Shown: in pieces, positions 10,902 through 22,711 of the stretch | How positions within the stretch are numbered: the stretch's first letter is position 1 | Layout of the letters: every line of letters begins with the position of its first letter | Position numbers and translations under genes: made by a program | DNA from: Polyporus tsugae | Taxonomy: Eukaryota; Basidiomycota; Agaricomycetes; Polyporales; Polyporaceae | Reading direction: 5' to 3' | Length of the DNA stretch: 64,000 bases | Assembly (NCBI GenBank): GCA_024305745.1 | Contig: JAHRBS010000009.1 | Span: 2,046,001-2,110,000, forward strand | The notes under the pieces: generated by a model | Databases searched by the model: none | The model's input: the letters and a program-made list of their open reading frames with translations, nothing else | Told to the model about the DNA's origin: nothing

Positions 10902-13067
10902 CTAGGCGCAGCTAAGCAGCTTGTTGCAACTTGTGTTTGACAGCTCGAAATCCAGCTTGACCTATAGCAAATGTCATCGATCACCGGCATCATAGCCTCG
11001 GACGTGCCAACTGCTACTTACTTGTTTTGCAAAGTCTGAGTCGTAAAGGACCCTCAGTCCAGTGCATGCGAGGCCAAGGGCGGCCTTGATTGTCGCCTCG
11101 TGAGCTTCAGGGGTCGAAGCCGACTTGGCGAATTGAGGTGTGTGGTTTGACCCGTTTGGCTCTGTCGGAATGGAGTACACAGGATGGATAGCGGGGAGAG
11201 CTGTTGCGGTATGACAATCAGTCTGAGAAGACATAGTACTAAGCGTTGGTCCCGATTACCGAAAGTGATGTTTCCCTAGTATCGATCTCAACTCGCGAAG
11301 ACGAATAAAGTCGAGGTTTCAAGAGCACGTACAAAATCGGTGGAATAGGACGTCCCTTCTCCGGTATCCGTCCGCATGGCGTACCGATTTCCGACCACTC
11401 GAGCATATTCCTGGCCTAAGTAAGCGTGGTTAGTCGGGATCATGATGACGCTGCTAGAGGGCACTAACAAGACGAAGGCAACGTACCCAGAACATGGTTG
11501 TTCCGCACCTGTGAGTATCCGGCACCTAACTTGACCTCAACTTTACATGCTGTAGCCAGGCCTGCAGCCCTATAAACTCGCTCAGCCTCGACGCTTTCTG
11601 GAACATGAATATTCCGCATACTGGAAGCATGCGACCACGCGCTCGCGTAGCGACTCTAGCTCTGTCCATGTCGGGGCCCGAACGTAGTACCGCATCTTCG
11701 CATAGTCCGGAATAACTGCGTCATGCCGATGAGTTTCCTTCTGAAACCATCTATCGAACAAGCCCGCCATACCGTTCGCTGTCCAGTCACGTCCGAGAAT
11801 TATACCATGTACGCGGTGGTCAGGTTTCATTTGCTGGCGCAGAGCGGAGATGCTCGCGTAGGCGACGAACGCCGCGTCGAGCGCGTTCAGGGCTTCCCAA
11901 GGAGCCGCCGCTGCGTGCGCGCTGCGACGAGAGCAGTTAGACATCCACAATGCAATGTAATCGAGTGCGGTAAGCGACATACCCATGGCCAAAGAATTCA
12001 ACATCGACCGGCTGACGCGCTACTCCAGGCCATAGCGCAGTGAAGTTGTCAGGTCCAGATGACGGGTGGCTCCTAGGGGACAAGATGGCTGAGGATACAG
12101 GCGGCGTTCAGACCGGAAACACTCACATTATACAGGCGTCCATTCCCTCGTAGGCGCCACGCTCGAGGAGGATGATCTTCCCGCCGCGGGTCTCTTCAGC
12201 GGGTGTCCCGAGCAAGACGACCGTCCCCGCGATGTCGTGCTTCTGTAGAGCTGCCTTGATCGCTATAGCCACGGCCGCGCCCGACATCGCGATGAGGTTG
12301 TGTCCGCAAGCGTGCCCAATGTTCGGAAGGGCGTCCATCTCGGAGTTGACGCCAATGACGCGGACGGGCCCTTGCGCGTTCTGCCCGTGCTTCTCCGAAA
12401 CGCTATGTGTGAAGTCCGCACGCCACGCCGTCGCGAGGCCGAGGTAGTGCGGGGTCACGGAGAACCCGTGCGCGGCCATGAACCCCGTCAGTCTGTCGTG
12501 CGCATACCTGGAAGACGGGTCAGTGTGTGGCACGGCATAGCGAGCAAAGGGTTGTGGCATACTCCTCTTTGAACCCTATCTCCGGATGCTCTGTACAAAA
12601 TATTAGATATATCAACAGAAGCGTGGACATAGGGATGCGCACCCCAAATGTCGAGGCTGAGTTGTCGCAGCTCAGGAGAAAGTCCTCGCAGGGTGTCCTC
12701 TATCGTCTGAATAGCGTCAGACGGCAAGCCTTCATCTGACGTGTACGACGGCGGCTTCTCCGACGAGTCATAAGCAAGACCGCTCGTGGCGACCTTGTCC
12801 CATTCGTCCCACCCATACCAGTGATTGTAAGGAGGCTACGGAGACAAAAGTCGGGTGAGGGCTGCGCAGACGTTGATGACGGCTCGAACGTACTAATAAT
12901 GCAGGGGAATCCTGGCTGAGGCTGCTCGCTTCCGCAGGTAACTTCAAGCTTCGAGCTGCGATCCGCGTTTTGTCCCTCCTCCGAAATGGAAAGATACGAG
13001 GCCAGCAGCCAGCTTGGACCTCCCGATCTCCGAACGTTCCGACGGCGGAGGATGGCTGGTGGGACAT
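10902..13067 (-). CDS. M20-family peptidase, PM20D2 (Xaa-Arg dipeptidase)-like
   Basis: Zinc metallopeptidase of the M20 family, probably hydrolysing dipeptides or amide-linked amino acids in the cytosol. Exon 1 starts at ATG 13067 (MSHQPSSAVGTFGDREVQ), followed by PPYNHWYGWDEWDKVATS and LRQLSLDIW. Then comes EHPEIGFKEE, and the metal site VNSEMDALPNIGHACGHN near 12370-12300. The exon ending at 12123 carries GTPAEETRGGK, whose EE pair includes the catalytic Glu and a metal ligand. The dimerisation domain begins VDVEFFGHGAHAAAAPWEAL, with the conserved GHGAHAA. Later exons give VIPDYAKMRYYVRAPTW, RAAGLATACKVEVKLG, GNRYAMRTDTGEGTSYSTDF (the segment for the last metal His) and TEPNGSNHTPQFAKSAST. 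The last exon is VKLDFELSNTSCNKLLSCA, with its stop at 10902-10904. A very short exon (GNITF, near 11270) is inferred from the family. All domains are intact. Confidence 0.88.
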
Positions 13068-13821
13068 GAGCCGGACAGGACTCTCAACTAGTAAAAGCGT
13101 AGAGGATGAAGCTCAGTAAGCATCGTCGTCTCTAGGCACCCGTCCGCCTTTCATCCCTCTACGGGCGCTGGAAAGTCCGGGCATTAGATTTGATGGTTCC
13201 ACTGAGAACCTCATGACCAATAATCCGTGCTCACCGCAGGAAGAACACCTGCCCGGTTCGTGCATACTGCGAAGGTCCTCGAGCGGAGCTTCACCCTGAA
13301 CTTGCGGCGCATGGATACTGGTTTCAGCTGTACCGACCCCATGACGGTGAACGACCGTCGTTTTCGTAGGACGCGAGCCATGGCGGATGGGTAGACCGAA
13401 GGTCCACTGCCAGAATTTGGCATCCATGTTGCCGTGGGCAGTGCTGTCGCCGGGTGGGATGCCAGTTCCCAGTTTGAGCGCCCGAGTCACCCTCAGTCGG
13501 ATGTTGATTTTCTGGGAAATCGGAAGGCAGCGACGAATCCTGTGAGCATTAGGGGAGAGATCACCTCTAGAATGGAGCGTTACCGTGAACAACTCTCAAT
13601 GTGCATTGTCGGTGCGATTTGACAAGTGCAGTTGGCAGTTGAATGCATTTCGGACGAAGTCGGTAAGTACTTAGCCGCCTTAGCAATCTAGATCTGTTTT
13701 GTACTCAGCGCTTCAGGCCCGGTTCAGGCTCCGTTCCGACGCGGACTCGGACTCCGAGTTGTCCGAGTCGGTGGCCCGGCTCTTCACTGTCAGAGTCGGA
13801 GTCAACACTCTTTGCTACAGT
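13068..13821. other. Intergenic; no supported gene
   Basis: Divergent promoter region between the M20 gene and the FSH hydrolase. Frames of 60-160 codons on the minus strand (13113-13592) have no recognisable family. Bases about 13715-13800 are a low-complexity run of imperfect 'ggactcgg/gagtcgg' units. Confidence 0.45.
13715..13805. repeat. Imperfect GACTCGG-type short repeat
   Basis: Repeated copies of cggactc/gagtccg/gagtcgg motifs occur in both orientations just upstream of the FSH hydrolase start, so the stretch can fold. Function unknown. Confidence 0.5.
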
Positions 13822-15023
13822 ATGGCTGCGAGCTCGACGAAGAAAGTGTTGATGCTGCATGGGTAGGCCGACAATCTGTAATTGTCCCGACGGTGCGTGT
13901 AGTGAGCCTGATTTGACCCCCTCTCTAGGTATGCGCAGAATGCCGCGACCTTCAGCAAGAGGGTACGCACGCGTATCGCCGAGTCGCCGAGTTGATACAC
14001 TAACCACTTAATACTTTCAGATGGGAGCTGTTCGCAAATCTTGTGGGAAGGACATCGAATTCAGTACATTCTCTAATGCTGTTTTGCCACTGAGATGCGT
14101 TTTGCTGACGATCTTATAGTTTTCATAGATGCACCGCACGTACTATCACCCGTAGATCTTGCGGAAGCTTTCAGATCTTCGTCGGAGACTTCTTCCTTGG
14201 ATGATCTTGGAGCACAAGAGGCTACGACAGACTCTGACCCTGCCTTGCTTCCGAGAGGCTGGTGGAAGGTCAATGCTGCTAGGACGCAGACCATAGGCGT
14301 GGAGGATTCGATATTGCAGCTTCGTGACATCCTTCACAAAGATCGCTATGACGGTATCTTCGGTTTCAGGTAGGTTATGATTCTGACTATCAGCCCACGA
14401 AAATTGACCATCGCATTTGCTGCGACAGCCAAGGTGCAGCGATGGCTGCGCTCATGAGCGCATTGGTAAGCTGTCCTGGATTCACCCGGATAATCCATAG
14501 GCTTATCATCTGCATAGCTCGAGAAACCCGAGGTTTTCCCGCCATTCCTGGTGGACGGGAAGCCGCCACATCCTCCTTTGTAAGGAACGCGAACTCGTCA
14601 AATTCGCATATGCTGATAACAGCAATCCCCCAGTACATTTTGCGTGGCAGCTGCAGGGTTCCGGCCGAAGAGTCCGCTATGCGATTCCATCTTCCTACCA
14701 TCGTTCTCGACCCCAACACTCCACGTGCTCGGTCGCACGGACGTGATTGTGGTCGAGGAACGCGCCAAGACGTTGTCAGACGTTTCAAGTAACAAGCGAA
14801 TCGAATGGCATGACGGGGGTACGCACTGAATTGCACTCATTCTCAGGCTGTCGTTTGGTTCAAGTTACGAGCCATCCTTGTAGGGCACTTTGTGCCGTCG
14901 AAGGCAAGTTGGCGGAACTTCTTGAAGGCGTACCTCAAGGATCCGTTGGGAGACGTGCCCTCCCCTTCTCCGGTGTCCCAACCAGCTTCGGGCACTGCGA
15001 CTCCAGTAAACCCGGCCTCGTGA
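13822..15023 (+). CDS. FSH1-family serine hydrolase
   Basis: Alpha/beta-hydrolase of the FSH (family of serine hydrolases, dihydrofolate-reductase-like in old databases) type, about 270 residues. The start at 13822 gives MAASSTKKVLMLHG. Splicing adds YAQNAATFSKR, then MGAVRKSCGKDIEF, then IFIDAPHVLSPVDLAEAF. The nucleophile elbow GFSQGAAMAA spans an intron (about 14371-14428), so the serine codon closes one exon and QGAAMAALMSAL opens the next. LEKPEVFPPFLVDGKPPHPP follows, and then TLHVLGRTDVIVVEE, which has the catalytic Asp. The catalytic His lies in IEWHDGG joined to HFVPSKASWRNF. The stop is at 15021-15023. The triad is complete and length is normal, so it should be an active esterase/thioesterase; the substrate is not known. 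It diverges from the M20 gene upstream. Confidence 0.88.
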
Positions 15024-16273
15024 AACTTCTGTGACCAGTAGGTAAGCTTGAGTGCTCGTAATTATGCTTGGATCTGCTGCCGTGCAATCGACTGATATCT
15101 TAGCGCAGATATAGACAACAATAGTAGTACACCGCACTTAGCCGCCGGGGCGCCCCATCCTCTTCCTCTAGACGTCGTCCGTGACGCTCCGTCCGTCTGT
15201 TCTTCTTCGTAGTTTCGATGATAGCGCCGCTCCAAGTCTTCAGTGGCGCTCCAGCGGCGATCTGTACCTCGCCTTTCACCTAAAGTAGGCGCGTATCGGA
15301 CTCGGAAAGCTACTCGAGCGTTCCCAGTGCGCATCTCTCACATACGAACTTCTCCGCCCGGAGTTTACACGGTCATCGAGGCGCCGGATCGAGCGAGGGG
15401 TATGTATGCCCGTTCCAGTTGGCAGTAAGCAGAGAAGCGGCGGTCCTTCTTGCAGTGATAACGACCAGTCCGGCGACTGATAACGACGTAGTTCCGCTCC
15501 CTAGGGCCCTAGCTCCGAGCCTCGGCACTCGGTCGAACCAATCAGACAGGATATTCCAAGCCACCCAAATTGGCGTGTCAGTGGCAGGCATGAATCCGTA
15601 GGCGCACTATATGACACCGCAACAGAAGATGTCGCGACTGCGCGGAGAATCAGCGCGCTGCGATGTCAATGTGACAATGTCTCGTGCGCTCTCTATTCGG
15701 AGTCTAATGCATATCACCAAGCTTGTGCGCATGCAAGGACGCCGATTGTACGTTCACGGTCTTAGAGAGGCTGCGCGCGAGGCTATTTGGCGGTGGAGGG
15801 GCCTGTCTGCGCATGAGAGTCGTTGAGCATCATGATTCGAATTTGAACCAACAGCCGTACGAATTCATTTCTGAGTCTACATCCAGCATTGTATACTGAA
15901 CAGATGATGGCCATTGGGGGCATGAGCACGACAGAATAGGACGGATCGAAAGGAATGCTGCTGATTCTCGAAAGCAAAATGATTGCCCCAGTCAGCGAGA
16001 CAGTTGAATGGAACGGGATATGTATACGAAGATATCATACGAAGTATGCAAACGAGTCGGCGGAAGGACAGACAAATACAAATGGGTAAAGACTTCGCGG
16101 TGGGGGTAACGTCCGAACGAGGCTACGGTCCAGGAAACTGCGAAACATTGGTAGACTCGGAAGAGAACTGTAAACGATTGGTGACGAGTACGTCGTTTGC
16201 GAGCTGGGATATACCACGGTGACAATCGGTCATGGGCCAATGGAAAGGTCGTCTTGGTGGTCGAAGACTAGCA
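15024..16273. other. No supported gene
   Basis: 1.25 kb with only short frames on both strands. No splice-linked reading frame and no repeat stands out. Confidence 0.5.
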
Positions 16274-17024
16274 CTACATTTGTTCGATGCCTTCAGCGCA
16301 TAGGCCACAGCCGATGCATTCCAAGCAAGCTAGACAACGATGTCAACATATGAGTATGTCATCAGAGATCACAGGACCTACCAAGGCCGCCGCAACAGGC
16401 GCAGAGGTAGCATGGGCAGCACAATGGATTCTCAAAACTACCTAGTGATATGAAGCAAGTGGTCAGTAAAGGATGTGCCTCCAGACACAAGTACTACAGA
16501 ATGCCCACCTCGGCAGCACCAAGCGCTCAGACAGATTCCGGCGAGCACCACGAGGAAGAGTCCGACGAAGACGATGATCAGATAGTCTGGGGAGATATAC
16601 GTCAGCGAACGCAAAATAGTAAGATGGTTATCTAGTGACACGAACATTTGTGGTTCACGAAAGTGCTGCTGTTCCCCGTGCTGCCATCGGACTGCCTCTT
16701 CATCAAACCGCTCAAAGCCATCCATGAGTTCTCGCTACCATCCACGGTCAGGCCGAGGGCGTTCAACCATGACCCTTGGTTGAAGGCAGCGTCCCATAGG
16801 CACAAGGCGACCAAGAACATGATGACAGAGAAGAGGGCGAGAGCGATAGTAATCATGGTGCGACGTCCCCGTGTACGGTTGCAGCGGCAGCGGCGTGATT
16901 CGGTGTCTTGAACGTGTGCGTACTGGTGGCCATAATGCTCGTGTGAGCAACCCTTCTCGTTGTGACGGTCGTAGGGAGCCACAGCGGGGGCATTGATTGC
17001 GAACGGCTGAGATGTAATGGGCAT
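16274..17024 (-). CDS. Small two-TM membrane protein with Cys-rich tail
   Basis: I do not recognise this family. ATG at 17024 gives an N-terminal polar region with His and Cys (..NEKGCSHEHYGHQYAHV..), a basic stretch (RRCRCNRTRGRR), then a first membrane helix (ITIALALFSVIMFLVALCLW). A loop follows. A GT-AG intron (about 16580-16637) leads to a second helix, DYLIIVFVGLFLVVLAGICL, ending SAWCCR. Two further small exons add SFENPLCCPCYLCACCGGL and ACLECIGCGLCAEGIEQM, with the stop at 16274-16276. The C-terminal 45 residues hold about 13 Cys in CC, CxxC and CxC spacings, arguing for metal binding or palmitoylation at the cytosolic face. This is inference. Introns are short with GT-AG ends and keep the frame, which supports a real gene. 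Total about 185 residues. Confidence 0.65.
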
Positions 17025-17549
17025 CCTAAAATCTGCAGTAAATCCGTTAGTTTAACGGTGGGTGATGTTGGATGAGGCAGGCTCAGCACATTCCCCCTCG
17101 CCGCATTTCCACCCTCTGAAACAACATAAGCTTAGTACTTACCTGCGTTGAACGACGAAGAGATGATTCTTTGGGAAGATGCTCAGTGGGGATGTGTGGG
17201 GGGATAGACGGAGCGTGGCGTGTGGACGACTTCAAGGACTCCAAGGGTGTGGGGGATGACCTCACAAAGCACTGACCGCAGCGCCATGCTTTTATGTGGA
17301 GATTTGGAAGTGGACCTGCGTTCTGCGGACTGCCAAGGTTTCTCGCGAAGTTGGAACCCAATTCAAGGCGATACAACGCGGTTCTCCAGAACCTGCCAGC
17401 CACCCGGCGCAGCAATGGGCGTGGCACGGCAAGGCCGACCATCGCACGGGCGTCCCGGCCGGACTACGGAGCCGTTGTGAGCCATTCACGGCCGGGAAGC
17501 GACCGCTACGCCGAACCGCAACCTCAACAAGGTGTGCACGAGCTGAGAA
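17025..17549. promoter_or_regulatory. Divergent intergenic region
   Basis: 525 bp between the start codons of the Cys-rich membrane protein and the bromodomain protein. Open frames on both strands here (for example 17294-17550) look like chance GC-rich frames. Confidence 0.45.
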
Positions 17550-20488
17550 ATGAGCTCGAATCCCTTCGCTGCCCACGACGACCACGCACAGAGCTCGCAA
17601 AATGCATCCAAGCCCTCGACCGGTCTTACATTCGTCCTACCACCGCTCAGCGCTCTCAAGGCACAGAAGACCAATTTGAAGAAGAAGGTCAAGCTCACCT
17701 ACGAGGAACCTGCCAAGAAACAGAAACAACCCCGACCGATCAAGCTCAAACCGCTCAAAGAGGTCTTGTCGAAGCTCATTCTACAGATCAAGAAGTAAGC
17801 CGTCCCATTGTGCACGCCGCTCACTACCAATTCGTGCCGTATCGTTTGCTGATATACGGCTCCACCCGTAGGAAAGATGACTACGCCTTCTTCCTGCAAC
17901 CGGTGGACCCCGCACAAATCCCCGGTTATAATGATGTCATCGCAAGGCCTATGGATCTTGGAACGATGACTACAAAAGTGGAGAAGGGGAGATACAGGTC
18001 GCTCGAGGAGTTTGCGGTGAGTTTCATTCAACTGTCTTGGTTTTTGTGTCCACCTCTCGGTACAAAGTCCCCCATTTCCCCTTCCCGCATCCACTGCAAA
18101 GAAATCAAAAATTTCGTCCATGTGGATTGCCTACATGGTCTATGATTGGAGCCTTCCTTGCAAACTTCTACTCAGCGGGAATTTCCGCAAGGCCCGATCC
18201 CTGTGTTGCGAAAGGCATGTTTCCGTGTGTGACTTACTTCCTGTTGCAGTCCGATCTCAAACTTGTCACTTCCAACGCGAAGACCTTCAACCCGGCCGGC
18301 TCGATCTACCACACCGAAGCCGACCGGATAGAGAGCTATGCTTTAGACCAGATCTCGAAGGCTGCCGCCACCGTCATAGAGTATGAGACCGACTGGAACA
18401 TAGACGTGGAGAAGGACGATGAACTTGTCGCGGTCGACGAAGAGGACGTTGTGGGGACTCCGGCCCCGATAGATGACAGCCGCGCGGGCTCTCCGTCTGC
18501 GCAAACGGGTGGTGGGAAGAAGACGAAAGGGAAGAAGTCGGCAGGAACGCTGTCGGAGAGCCTGGAGGCCGATGGTGGTATGCCTGGTGCTAAGGACGGC
18601 CTCGGTGCCTTCCCGCCCGGCTCGGATTGGGCGGAGTTGATGCTCGCATTGAAGCTGAAGGGTACGTGTGCTTGGAACTCACACCTTGGTTGCCGCAACT
18701 CATGTCATTGCTACAGGCAAGCGCTATCGGACCAAGAAGGAGCGGATGCGAATGGAGAGAGGCGGGCCTCCTGTCGCTGCAGATGGAAGTGTCGACTACC
18801 CCGAGAGTGAGTCGTGCTTCCACCACACAATTCTTCTGGCATTCTAACCATGCATCCTAGTGGAGGATCCCTTTTCCGTACTCTCGGCCATGGTTCCCGA
18901 CCCTCCCTCTCGTCCTCTTCTCGTACCTCTCTATCCGACAACGGAACCGGCGGACCCCTCGCAACCTCTCTTTCCCGCACCGATCACCGTTGTCCCTGCC
19001 CAGGACATACCCGAGTCATCCATGTCTACAGCGGCCTCCTCCCATCTTCGATCAATCAAGAGCGCGAAGCCGGCAAAGCGACGCCACTGGATTGTCAACC
19101 GGAACGGCCCAACTCGAAGCCGGGTCAAAGACGTGGGGGACGAAGACGCCGTGCCAGCTTGGAGGACCGCTCGAGAGCCCGTCGCGACCGACTTTGGGTC
19201 CTACACGGCTCTTCCGAGTGTCCTCGCCGACGAGAACAAACTGCAAGATGTGGGTGCGGACCTGGGGTCAGAAGCAAGATTGTTCGACGTTCTGCGACGA
19301 AGTTTGAATCACACACCGTCCGCACCGAGTACCGCAACTCCACCCCCTGATCATATGACTGTGGCAGACGAAGACGGTTATTGGAGAGGGAGAGCTGCGG
19401 AAGCGGAGACGTACATCAGGGATATTGTCTACGGCGGCGCTGACGGGTTTGCATACGCGAGGAGTCTGGCCGAGTTCCTTACCCCTTCGGAACCTGTGGT
19501 GAGCCAATCTTCTAATCGCGCTAGGGTAGTGTCATTCTGACGCTGTGCTCAGCAGCGCAACGGGGAGCCCCCCACCTATGGCGAGCTCGGCATGCCTGTC
19601 GCACAGTGGGTGGAGGAGAACCTACTCGACCCTGTGACCGACGGACGCCACCGCGTCCTGCGCGACGCAGCGCGTATGCTCACCAGGCTTCCCCTCACCC
19701 CACCGCAGACGCCGCCCTCGCCTTCATTCGTGCTGCCCGACACCACCACCTCCACATCACCTCGGCCCTCCGACGTCGATATTCGCCGCCAGATCGACCT
19801 ATCCTTACACGCCTATCCTGCCGCGTCGCGGGCGATCGAAACGCTGCGTGCAATCCATGCCGACAAGATCGACCTCCCCGCGCTCATCCAGACGCCCGAC
19901 GAGCTGTTCCACGCCGAGGACGTCTGGGCCGGACGCGAGTACCGCGAAAAGCGGAAGCGCGAGATGGACGAGGCGTTGGCGCGTGATCCCGAGAAGAACG
20001 CAGCGGCGTACCTGCAGTGGGCGATCGCGGAACACCGGCAGGCCGAGGCGGGTGCCACTAGGGGCGGTGTGGGCGACACGGGCGTGGTGGAGGACGCGGT
20101 GATGCTGGCGTACGCGCTGGAGGTGGCGGCAGACGAGATTGCGAGGTTCGCGAGCGGCCGTGGAGCGATAGCCGCCCCGGGGGGCGAGGGCGGGGGGGCA
20201 GAAGGGGAGACGAAGACGAAGGCGGAAAACGGGGTGCTGGCGGAGGGCGCAGACGCAGATGGCGATGTCGTCATGAAGACCGAAGACGAGGACGGCGGCA
20301 CGGCGTCTCCTGCCAGCACCGGTGCGCCCTCCGAGCCTCTGGTGGACGCCGAGGATCCAGACATGAAGAAGCTCCGGCTGAACCTCCTTGCGCTCGCCAA
20401 GAGGGCACCGCTGGACCAGATCATGAAGCTTCCCCTGGAGCTTGTTCCAGCGCACTTAAGGCATATCGTGCCTACAGCGGATGCTTGA
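17550..20488 (+). CDS. Bromodomain protein, BRD7/BRD9-like
   Basis: Nuclear chromatin reader of about 740 residues. ATG at 17550: MSSNPFAAHDDHAQSS, a Lys-rich stretch (NLKKKVKLTYEEPAKKQKQPR) likely to be a nuclear signal, then the bromodomain (about residues 70-180). The bromodomain is built from three exons: LKEVLSKLILQIKK, KDDYAFFLQPVDPAQIPGYNDVIARPMDLGTM, and SDLKLVTSNAKTFNPAGSIYHTEADRIE. The NAKTFNP segment corresponds to the NAxxYN acetyl-lysine-binding loop. Downstream are an acidic linker, a BRD7/9-like region starting WRTAREPVATDFGSY, and a long C-terminal exon (from about 19557) ending MKLPLELVPAHLRHIVPTADA at 20488. The order of bromodomain, then a conserved C-terminal block, matches BRD7/9-type subunits of SWI/SNF-class remodellers; the complex assignment is inferred. 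Low-complexity Glu/Lys/Gly-rich runs lie near 20160-20330. Confidence 0.82.
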
Positions 20489-20843
20489 TGTACTGGAGGC
20501 ATAGTTGCGTTTGCGGCACTAGTTGTAAGACAGACGTATAATAAATGTATTTTGGGTGCGTTCTTGCCAGCATTAGGACTCGCTCGGTGGTTCCGGTCGG
20601 CAAATATGATCCTTCGTTATCATTGTGGGTGTCGTTTTCGAGAAGCATGGTATCGCAATTCGGTGGCACACGGGATTCCGAACATAGTGTATCCCCAAGC
20701 CGTCGAGTTCCATGACAGTAAGATAGTACAATACAGAACATGATTAGACGATCACATGGTAGCCTAGAGAGTCCTCCGCAAGAACGTCCGTTAAATACGA
20801 TGATACAATGGAGTCAAAATACAACAGACGCGCATCACAGGGT
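20489..20843. other. 3' intergenic region between convergent genes
   Basis: 355 bp with 'aataaatg'-type poly(A) context near 20539 and no gene. Confidence 0.5.
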
Positions 20844-21697
20844 TCAGTATACCCTCGTAACTTGGAGGCTTGGAAGATGGCGTGTGGATTCCTGGGAATA
20901 TGCGAGGGCAATGGCGTGGCGCATCTTCTGCCGGGTAGCCTCCATCTCCCATGGCGGGTATGCGATGTAGCCCATCGCACCGCAGATGGACAACAACCAC
21001 GTCTCGAGCAGAGAACGCGTCCACTGGACGTTCCGTTGTCGCTGGCCGAGCCGGAGGATGCTGGCGATGTCGTGCGGATCGTACTTGTCGTACCTCACGA
21101 GCTTGAGCGCCACCGCCCACGCCCAGCCGACGCCGACGAGGACCAGCCCGGGAGACGTGAAGATGGTGTTGAGCGTGACGTTGTTCGCGGAGAGCGCATC
21201 GTTGGATATGGGATCGTGCGAGCGCCCATAGACACTGCAGCGGTGGAAGCGGAGGAGTGATGGGGGGGGGGGGGGGGGGGGCCGTCGGATGAATGGTCGC
21301 TAACGCTGAGCAAGCATCGGGGCACTTACTCTTGGGATACAGGCAGCGCCCTGTCCGCGCATGCGTTCATCCAGTCCGCACCCAACTTGAACCTGCGCGC
21401 GGTCGCCTTGATACATGTGAGGAGCCGGGCGCTTGCATCCGTGACGCCACGCGCGATCCATTCCGCCTCGAAGGAGCGGTGGATGTAGTCCACGTCTCGG
21501 GTGGAGTCGCGGGAGGCAAGCAGAGGATGGAGGACCATGACGGCCCCTCCGTGCACTACCAGGCGGACGGCGGACGGGAAGTAAGCCGAGAGACGAAGAG
21601 ACAAGTCATACAAAATAGCCAGAAGCAGTTCCCGAGTTAGCACGACGTTGTTATGCTCGGGAAGGGGAGTGGTCGGTGGGGAAGAGTGAGGTGGCAT
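20844..21697 (-). CDS. Nucleotidyltransferase-fold protein, paralogue A
   Basis: Two-exon gene, about 230 residues. Exon 1 from ATG 21697 encodes MPPHSSPPTTPLPEHNNVV and then RLVVHGGAVMVLHPLL followed by RDSTRDVDYIHRSFEAEW. The GG...R-T-x-D-V-D pattern resembles the minimal nucleotidyltransferase fold (AbiEii/DUF6036-type). Exon 1 ends after LPVSQ near 21326. Exon 2 from about 21235 encodes VYGRSHDPISNDALSANNV, TSPGLVLVGVGWAWAVALKLVRYDKYDPHDIASILRLG, and a C-terminal helical region ending LQVTRVY. The intron holds a run of 20 G. The paralogue at 57476-58345 shares the same exon structure and most residues. I infer a nucleotidyltransferase fold from motifs only; catalysis and substrate are unknown. 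The second Asp pair needed for activity is not clearly visible. Confidence 0.75.
21262..21281. repeat. Poly-G tract (20 G) in an intron
   Basis: Uninterrupted run of 20 G on the plus strand, poly-C in the transcript of the nucleotidyltransferase-fold gene. It sits in its only intron, close to the acceptor side. Paralogue B has no such run. Confidence 0.95.
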
Positions 21698-22711
21698 GCC
21701 GCCGTTGGCAGTGGATGGACGGTGGACCGACGATAGTGGGCGTCCTTATACTGCCGGAACGTGAAGGTGATCAGTTCCGGCGCCTCCAAGTTGTTCCTGT
21801 GCGGAGTCCGGGTCTGACGATCGCAGTACGGCTGAGGCAAGCGGTCCGTAAAAGGAGCTGAGGCTGGCTGAGAATACCAACGATGGATTAGCCTGCGTCA
21901 GCCGCTCACAGAAGGACAGAACACGTGGGTACCGTGCGTATTCGTGACAATTAATTCTGTGCTGCTGCGCCTCGAGGCAGTTCGACAAACGAAGTCCTTG
22001 CCGCCAGAGAAGCGAACGTTGCATGGCGCGCATCCACCGCGACATGGGAATCCAATGCCAGAATCCCTTTGTTAGTACGAGTTAAGCGCCCCCAAGCGCC
22101 TTGCGAGGACCGTATACGTAGTAGTAAGGTCAGCCGTTCGTACTTGCCTCAAAAATTAATATTGCAATGCACTAGCCGAGGGGATAGAACCCTACCACCT
22201 TCCCAACCACAGCCTGTGCACAGATATACGAGTGGGAAGCTAGTGACAAGCTGAGAGACCGTACCTAGGAGAAGGGCAGGTCGGTGTGCCAACCATCTCG
22301 GCGCTACGCTGAATGAACTTGAGAAGATGATATCGCTCCCACAGAGTACTTGGGTAGCCTACCTCCGCCCACACATCGACCTCGAGGCTCGGAGCCGTGC
22401 CATCGCAATACCCAATCCCTGAGACCCATGAGAGGATGGGAGTCATATTCTGCGCTGTGTTATCCCGGTTCGCATGCGTCTGCCAAGTATTACAGTAGTC
22501 CCTCGGGCCTCGATCGCTCATCCCTGCAGCCGCGCTTCTCGTGGTGAGCGAGAAGTTGAGTCACAGGGAGCTTTAACCGGCCCGATTCAAACCTGTCGCG
22601 ACCTGTATGAGCAAAAGTTGTTTTAAGAGCGTCAGAGCTACATGGGGCGTAATGAATCATACTCACTTCGGAGTCTATTGAACACCAGTACCGTCCTCAG
22701 GCTCAGTAATC
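21698..22711. other. No supported gene; one unexplained frame
   Basis: Mostly short frames. A minus-strand frame at 22521-22240 opens with ATG and reads ..NMTPILSWVSGIGYCDGTAPSLEVDVWAEVGYP.., which looks protein-like but has no family I know and no convincing neighbours. It may belong to the gene relic that follows. Confidence 0.35.

Noticed and set aside
10575..10940. 121-codon plus-strand frame
   Set aside because: Overlaps the last M20 exon antisense and has no family features.
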